From Syntrophomonadaceae bacterium (GTDB lineage: Bacteria > Bacillota > Ch66 > Ch109), in NCBI GenBank assembly GCA_012512295.1, contig JAAZDI010000089.1, positions 1 through 16,600 of the forward strand: DNA of 16,600 nucleotides, written 5' to 3'. Of the stretch, positions 13,877 through 16,600 are shown in pieces. Each line of letters starts with the position of its first letter. The stretch's first letter is position 1. The notes under the pieces were generated by a model, which saw only the letters and a program-made list of their open reading frames with translations, did no database searches and was not told where the DNA came from. Made by a program: the position numbers and the translations under genes.

Positions 13877-13952
13877 GAAACGGGAGTAGTTCCCACCCCT
13901 TATATATCCTCCTTGGAACCCCTGGGTAACCACCCCGGGGGTATTTATTTTT
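13855..13952 (+). ncRNA. Candidate small RNA, copy 1 (hairpin, anti-SD tract, terminator)
   Basis: Plus-strand sequence related to a second copy at 14611-14719. In order it holds TCGGTAATAATAG, then a short hairpin (GGGA 13882-13885 with TCCC 13891-13894, or AACGGG with CCC-TT). Next is a probably single-stranded TATATATCCTCCTTGGAA, in which CCTCCTT (13908-13914) is complementary to a Shine-Dalgarno sequence. A terminator stem follows (ACCCC-GGG with CCC-GGGGT, 13918-13942), then ATTTATTTTT. It lies antisense to the sleB upstream region and before the membrane-protein gene at 14102. No clear promoter. It could be an sRNA, an attenuator leader of the downstream gene, or a repeat element. Confidence 0.45.
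13918..13952 (+). terminator. Terminator ending element copy 1
   Basis: ACCCC-T-GGG / CCC-CG-GGGGT hairpin with a six-base loop, followed by ATTTATTTTT on the plus strand. There is no T-run in the other direction. Confidence 0.7.
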
Positions 13953-14089
13953 GCAGAAACCCTTTGATTAAGCAGGACCCTGGAAATTTGTGTCGAAATC
14001 TATGGGCAACCACTCATCGCTGACCTTCGTTAAAACACTGCGCGATCATGATTTATCACTCTTTGTTCGCGGTTTAATTGAGCTAGAAG
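13953..14089 (+). other. Region between element 1 and the membrane-protein gene
   Basis: No reading frame with a ribosome site. It contains AGCAGGA...TTTGTGTCGAAATC (13971-14000), a motif-like string that I cannot assign. A genome-wide count of AGCAGGA-N6-8-TTTGTGTCGAA would show whether it recurs. Confidence 0.3.
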
Positions 14090-14101
14090 GTGATCAAAAC
14101 A

Positions 14102-14470
14102 TTGGAAGGTATTAATCTGATTGATCTATTCTGGTTGTTAATAGGCAATCTCACTACGACTTTAACTTCCTTAGAACATACATTAGGCCCCAAGACAGTT
14201 GGTGCCTTAATCGCCTCCTTTTTTCCCCTGGCGGTATTCCTGTCCGGGATTTTAAGTGTTTTTCGCTCTGGCGGCCGATTGAGTGCCGGGGTGGCCCGGG
14301 GAATAATTGGGGCGTCATGGATCTTTCCCCTGCTTTATCTGCCTTACCAGGGAACGCCTTACTGGATTGCGTTATTCTTCGGGATATTTATGTGGCTGGG
14401 AGCCTGGATAATGTTACGCAAAGTAGCTTATGGCAGACATGTCCGGGTTAGAAGCCGTCTTCCCCGTTAA
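14102..14470 (+). CDS. Small orphan membrane protein, function unknown
   Basis: A 122-residue hydrophobic protein without a recognisable family. Three or four membrane segments are visible: about 5-20 (INLIDLFWLLIG), 32-52 (VGALIASFFPLAVFLSGIL), 65-82 (ARGIIGASWIFPLLYLPY) and 86-107 (YWIALFFGIFMWLGAWIML). A basic tail (RKVAYGRHVRVRSRLPR) probably lies in the cytoplasm. I choose TTG 14102 as start because AAGGTGAT lies seven bases upstream and extends the pairing with 16S rRNA. A GTG at 14090 in the same frame overlaps that site and has no ribosome site of its own. It stands alone between two related ~100-nt RNA-like elements, next to spore genes. A role in the spore envelope is only a guess from position. 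Confidence 0.65.
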   Translation: MEGINLIDLFWLLIGNLTTTLTSLEHTLGPKTVGALIASFFPLAVFLSGILSVFRSGGRLSAGVARGIIGASWIFPLLYLPYQGTPYWIALFFGIFMWLGAWIMLRKVAYGRHVRVRSRLPR

Positions 14471-14610
14471 CAATTGACCTAAATACTTATCGCTTAATTT
14501 TATATATATCCGCTATTTTCATAGGTGGTTGTGCCCTGCGGGCAGGCGCGGTTAGTAAGTTTAGTAAGTAAAATAAATGTTTAGCTCGTCCTTTGTTTTT
14601 ATAGAATAAC

Positions 14611-14719
14611 GCCAAAAAAATCGGGAAATAATACAAACAACGGGGCACCACCCTCCCCGTTGATATATTCTCCTTAGAAACCCCTGGACGCGGCTCGCCA
14701 GGGGTTTCAACCATTTTTT
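14611..14719 (+). ncRNA. Candidate small RNA, copy 2 (hairpin, anti-SD tract, terminator)
   Basis: Second copy of the plus-strand element, 756 bases after the first. In order: GCCAAAAAAATCGGGAAATA, then a perfect 8-bp hairpin CAACGGGG (14638-14645) with CCCCGTTG (14655-14662). Next is GATATATTCTCCTTAGAA with the anti-Shine-Dalgarno TCTCCTT (14669-14675). An 11-bp terminator stem follows, GAAACCCCTGG (14677-14687) with CCAGGGGTTTC (14698-14708), then AACCATTTTTT. The sequence CTCCTTrGAA-CCCCTGG and the layout are shared with copy 1, while stems differ in sequence but remain paired. It lies between the stops of the membrane-protein gene and ogt. Confidence 0.5.
14677..14719 (+). terminator. Terminator ending element copy 2
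   Basis: A perfect 11-bp stem with a 10-base loop, then TTTTTT five bases later on the plus strand. It may also serve the membrane-protein gene and, as a hairpin, the converging ogt mRNA, which has no T-run here. Confidence 0.7.
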
Positions 14720-14732
14720 GAAGCTGCGTTGT

Positions 14733-15311
14733 TCAATGAAGATCCCATACTCCTTCCAACGCCAACAGCCACCTTTTCCACTCTAAGCCGCCGGTAAAAC
14801 CACCTAAGGTTCCCTGACTGGTAATTACCCGATGACAGGGAACAAGCAGCGGGACACGATTGCTCCTTAAAGCCTGACCAACTGCCCGGGCAGCCCGGTA
14901 ATTTCCTATTATTTCAGCTACTTCACGATAACTACGGGTAGTTCCCCTGGGTATCTTGCTGGTAGCGGTAAGTACTCGACGCTGAAAAGAAGTATAACCA
15001 CTCCAATCAAGAGGAATAGAAAAATCAATATCCTCCCCGGCGAGGTAAAGGTTCAGGTCATACGCTAATTGATTAGCCATTCTCGTTATATGGTTAACCA
15101 TGGCCATCCTATCCGCAGCGTGATATTCCGGGCCGATCGAGGAATCTACTAGATCAACCGGAACAACCAATTCCTTCAGCCAACTGGATTTATCAGGGGA
15201 GCCTCCATTTAGATCAGGCATGAACTGACCAAGTTCTAAAGCATAGAGCCCGACTTGACTAATAGTAGCTTGCATAATAGATATCGGTGTCCTGATTAGG
15301 TATTTAAACAT
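14733..15311 (-). CDS. ogt: Methylated-DNA--protein-cysteine S-methyltransferase
   Basis: Suicide repair protein that transfers alkyl groups from O6-alkylguanine (and O4-alkylthymine) to its own cysteine. The 192-residue protein has a poorly conserved N-terminal domain (1-100). The DNA-binding and active-site domain follows: YTSFQRRVLTATSKIPRGTT (106-125), helix-turn-helix with SYREVAEIIGNYRAARAVGQ (127-146) including the arginine finger, and NRVPLLVPCHRV (151-162) with acceptor C159. GGFTGGLEWKRWLLALEG closes the domain. The start is ATG 15311, with AGGGG seven bases upstream. The frame extends 15 residues further to a TTG, but that part contains the ribosome site. It is divergent from the coat-like gene at 15424. 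No Ada-type regulator is adjacent. Confidence 0.95.
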   Translation of the reverse strand: MFKYLIRTPISIMQATISQVGLYALELGQFMPDLNGGSPDKSSWLKELVVPVDLVDSSIGPEYHAADRMAMVNHITRMANQLAYDLNLYLAGEDIDFSIPLDWSGYTSFQRRVLTATSKIPRGTTRSYREVAEIIGNYRAARAVGQALRSNRVPLLVPCHRVITSQGTLGGFTGGLEWKRWLLALEGVWDLH

Positions 15312-15343
15312 ACCCTTTCCCCTCTCCTTTTTGTAACTATTTG

Positions 15344-15371
15344 CACCTATTTCCAATCACATACATATAAT
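15344..15371 (+). promoter_or_regulatory. Possible sigma-K-type promoter of the coat-like gene
   Basis: Plus strand CACC (15344-15347), 16 bases, CATATAAT (15364-15371). This resembles the late mother-cell sigma-K pattern (AC box, then CATAnnnTA) with one mismatch, and sits ~50 bases ahead of the ATG. It is eye matching only; the -10 could also serve sigma-A. Confidence 0.3.
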
Positions 15372-15423
15372 GAACTAATCACCTGCACTAAAAACCAAGT
15401 TTTTCCGAGGAGGGAGGATTATA

Positions 15424-15843
15424 ATGTTTCCATGGATGCAACGTCCGGTCCAACGCCCTGAACAACGTCAAAAGGAAGCGGCAGAGGAAAAGCAAGACCG
15501 CTATGACCGCCGTTGTTACCGGCATATTCACCATCATTACCACCACATGATGATGGAAATGCCCAGACACAGAATGTATATGGATGAATACATGGATTGG
15601 GATTGGGATTATGATGACGACTATGACGAAGAATACCTCGGTGAGTATTATGATGACAAGGAAGCCTTAATGCCTATTGAAGAAGACGAAAAAGAATTGA
15701 TGCTGCCGGGTAGGCAAAAACAAATGTATGAAGACCGATATGAAGACCGTACGAGTCCGTATCGCTACCCCCGTCATCGCCGGTACATTCCCCATTATCA
15801 CCACATGTGTCCTGGTCACCCGATCAGACGCTGCGATTATTAA
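15424..15843 (+). CDS. His/Tyr/Asp/Met-rich low-complexity protein, coat-like
   Basis: A 139-residue protein of strongly biased composition with no family I recognise. It has an Arg/Gln/Glu-rich N-terminus (1-30), a His cluster RHIHHHYHHMMMEM (33-46), and a Met/Asp/Trp/Tyr acidic stretch (52-79, MDWDWDYDDDYDEEY). A Glu/Lys part (80-100) follows, and then a basic Tyr/His/Arg tail with three Cys overall (C31, C129, C137). The gene has a very strong ribosome site (GGAGG, six bases before ATG) and its own terminator. Tyr- and His-rich, Cys-containing proteins of this size are typical of spore coat or crust, and a sigma-K-like promoter lies upstream, so a coat role is likely but unproven. Metal binding by the His/Asp clusters is another possibility. 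Confidence 0.72.
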   Translation: MFPWMQRPVQRPEQRQKEAAEEKQDRYDRRCYRHIHHHYHHMMMEMPRHRMYMDEYMDWDWDYDDDYDEEYLGEYYDDKEALMPIEEDEKELMLPGRQKQMYEDRYEDRTSPYRYPRHRRYIPHYHHMCPGHPIRRCDY

Positions 15844-15868
15844 AAGATCCAATAATGCAATTACTCGT

Positions 15869-15900
15869 CCAGCAATCAACCTGATTGCTGGTTATTTTTT
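15869..15900 (+). terminator. Terminator of the coat-like gene
   Basis: A perfect 10-bp stem CCAGCAATCA (15869-15878) with TGATTGCTGG (15882-15891) and a three-base loop, followed by TTATTTTTT. Confidence 0.93.
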
Positions 15901-15945
15901 GCGAAGGTTGTCAAAAATTATTGTTTATTTTTTTCAAGGATTTGA

Positions 15946-15951
15946 TATAAT
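15946..15951 (+). promoter_or_regulatory. -10 element of the arginine decarboxylase leader
   Basis: TATAAT on the plus strand, with TTGTTT 19 bases upstream as a weak, widely spaced -35. The predicted start near 15958 lies six bases before the leader's closing stem. A second TATAAT with extended TG (16033-16038) lies inside the leader. Confidence 0.4.
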
Positions 15952-15963
15952 TACTCTGTATTT

Positions 15964-16114
15964 TTTGATCCTTTTCAGTGGAACACTTTGGGTAACCCCG
16001 AGTCTCACTCGAAGGAAGATTTCAGTTTCTGTTATAATTATGTCAATTGAAAACTGAGTTCCACGGATCAAAGAGACGGTTCGCCGGGCGTTGAAATCTG
16101 GTCCGGCCTTTTTA
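15964..16114 (+). promoter_or_regulatory. Structured leader with terminator, riboswitch-like, before arginine decarboxylase
   Basis: A long-range stem pairs TTTGATCC (15964-15971) and GTGGAAC (15978-15984) with GTTCCAC (16058-16064) and GGATCAAA (16065-16072). That is 15 perfect pairs with a six-base bulge on one side. Inside are GGG-taa-CCC (15990-15998), the hairpin CGAGT-ctc-ACTCG (15999-16011), and a stem TCAGTTT (16022-16028) with AAACTGA (16051-16057) stacked directly on the closing stem. GTCTC in the small hairpin (16002-16006) could instead pair with GAGAC (16073-16077) just after the closing stem. A terminator follows at 16083-16114. Junction plus terminator ahead of a biosynthetic gene suggests a riboswitch or attenuator, but I recognise no known class. 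Confidence 0.6.
16083..16114 (+). terminator. Leader terminator before arginine decarboxylase
   Basis: GCCGG (16083-16087) with CCGGC (16103-16107), then CTTTTTAT. It lies about 30 bases before the start of the decarboxylase gene, so it would act as an attenuator rather than an end-of-gene signal. Confidence 0.72.
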
Positions 16115-16144
16115 TATGTTAGTTCAGAAAGAGAGGGATGTAAA

Positions 16145-16600
16145 TTGTTACCTACACCAACCAAATTTTTTGTCACCGCCGGCAGCGCCGAGGGAAAAAG
16201 TGAATTAACCGCCTTTGATAATGCTCTATTACAGGCACGGGTAGGTAATGTGAATTTAATACGGGTGAGCAGTATTCTACCCCCAGGAGCTCAGTTTACT
16301 CCTGACCTGCAGCTTCCCCCAGGATCACTTGTCCCTATCGCCTATGGTTCAATTGTAAGCGATGTACCAGGGGAACTGATTTCGGCTGCGATCGCTGTAG
16401 GTATTTCCGAAGACACCTTTGGGGTTATTATGGAATTTTCCGGCAAATGCTCTCGGGCCGAAGCTGAATCAGCCGTAATAGCCATGGTTAAAGAAGCCTT
16501 CGCCTCCAGAAAAATGGAGCTCAAGGACATCAAGGTGGCGGCAACTGAACACAGAGTTCAGGAAATAGGTTGTGCCTTTGCTGCCGCCCCATTGTGGTAC
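16145..16600 (+). CDS. Pyruvoyl-dependent arginine decarboxylase (3' end cut by window)
   Basis: Converts arginine to agmatine and CO2, the first step of polyamine synthesis by the agmatine route. It is made as a proenzyme that cuts itself to create a pyruvoyl group. The 152 residues visible start MLPTPTKFFVTAGSAEGKSE. The cleavage site is in LIRVSSILPPGAQF, between S42 and S43, S43 becoming the pyruvoyl. Other family parts are PIAYGSIVSDVPGELISAAI (64-83), GVIMEFSG (93-100) and the terminal HRVQEIGCAFAAAPLWY. The family usually ends near such an LWY, so only a few codons should be missing. The start is TTG 16145, preceded by GAGAGGGAT; no ATG fits. In related Firmicutes speE and speB genes often follow. 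It is preceded by a structured, terminator-bearing leader. Confidence 0.95.
   Translation, partial: MLPTPTKFFVTAGSAEGKSELTAFDNALLQARVGNVNLIRVSSILPPGAQFTPDLQLPPGSLVPIAYGSIVSDVPGELISAAIAVGISEDTFGVIMEFSGKCSRAEAESAVIAMVKEAFASRKMELKDIKVAATEHRVQEIGCAFAAAPLWY

Noticed and set aside
14487..14714. 75-codon minus-strand frame across element 2
   Set aside because: No ribosome site at a usable distance, rare composition, and it runs through the terminator and hairpin of the RNA-like element.
15388..15570. 60-codon hydrophobic frame antisense to the coat-like gene
   Set aside because: It is a by-product of the biased His/Asp/Met codons on the other strand, with no ribosome site, while the plus-strand gene has strong start signals.
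1..16600. Insertion sequences, CRISPR arrays, prophage or attachment sites
   Set aside because: No transposase, integrase or regularly spaced repeats were found. The only tandem repeat is the 19-bp triplet in the terminator, which has no spacers.

Overview
The window comes from a spore-forming member of the Firmicutes, probably class Clostridia (a Peptococcales- or Thermoanaerobacterales-like lineage; the genus cannot be fixed from sequence alone). The grounds are: a T-box ahead of pheS, an L20-type leader ahead of infC-rpmI-rplT, strong AGGAGG ribosome binding sites with many GTG/TTG starts, the germination pair sleB-ypeB, the sporulation proteins YtxC and PdaB, and a pyruvoyl-dependent arginine decarboxylase.

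Layout. 1-1725: pheS on the minus strand behind a Phe T-box (UUC specifier) and a long leader with a further folded segment. 1833-2744: a plus-strand metallo-beta-lactamase-fold hydrolase. 2753-8857, all minus: a translation block of ytxC, DUF445, thrS, infC, rpmI, rplT and a SpoU/TrmH-type rRNA methyltransferase. infC has its own near-perfect sigma-A promoter, an attenuated L20-type leader and a non-canonical AUC start. 9014-9593: two divergent short genes (48 and 38 codons), the second a hydrophobic Gly-rich peptide of the kind common in sporulating cells, followed by an unusual terminator built from three 19-bp repeats. 9778-9852: tRNA-Val(GAC), minus. 10169-11374: pdaB converging on rnhA. 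11577-13768: sleB-ypeB operon, minus. 13855-14719: two related ~100-nt elements flank a small orphan membrane-protein gene. 14733-15843: ogt (minus) divergent from a His/Tyr/Asp-rich, coat-like protein gene. 15946-16600: a multi-helix leader with terminator precedes the start of a pyruvoyl-dependent arginine decarboxylase gene that runs off the window.

Functionally the left half supplies translation (two aminoacyl-tRNA synthetases, IF3, L35, L20, an rRNA methylase). The right half is dominated by spore formation and germination: cortex modification (PdaB), cortex lysis (SleB with partner YpeB), and small or low-complexity spore-type proteins, plus DNA repair (Ogt) and polyamine synthesis.

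The most novel material is non-coding. The pair of elements at 13855-13952 and 14611-14719 share a hairpin, an exposed anti-Shine-Dalgarno CUCCUU tract and a terminator, and look like paralogous small RNAs. The junction-plus-terminator leader ahead of the arginine decarboxylase looks like an unassigned riboswitch-type element. A G-rich folded segment begins exactly at a strong promoter upstream of the pheS T-box.
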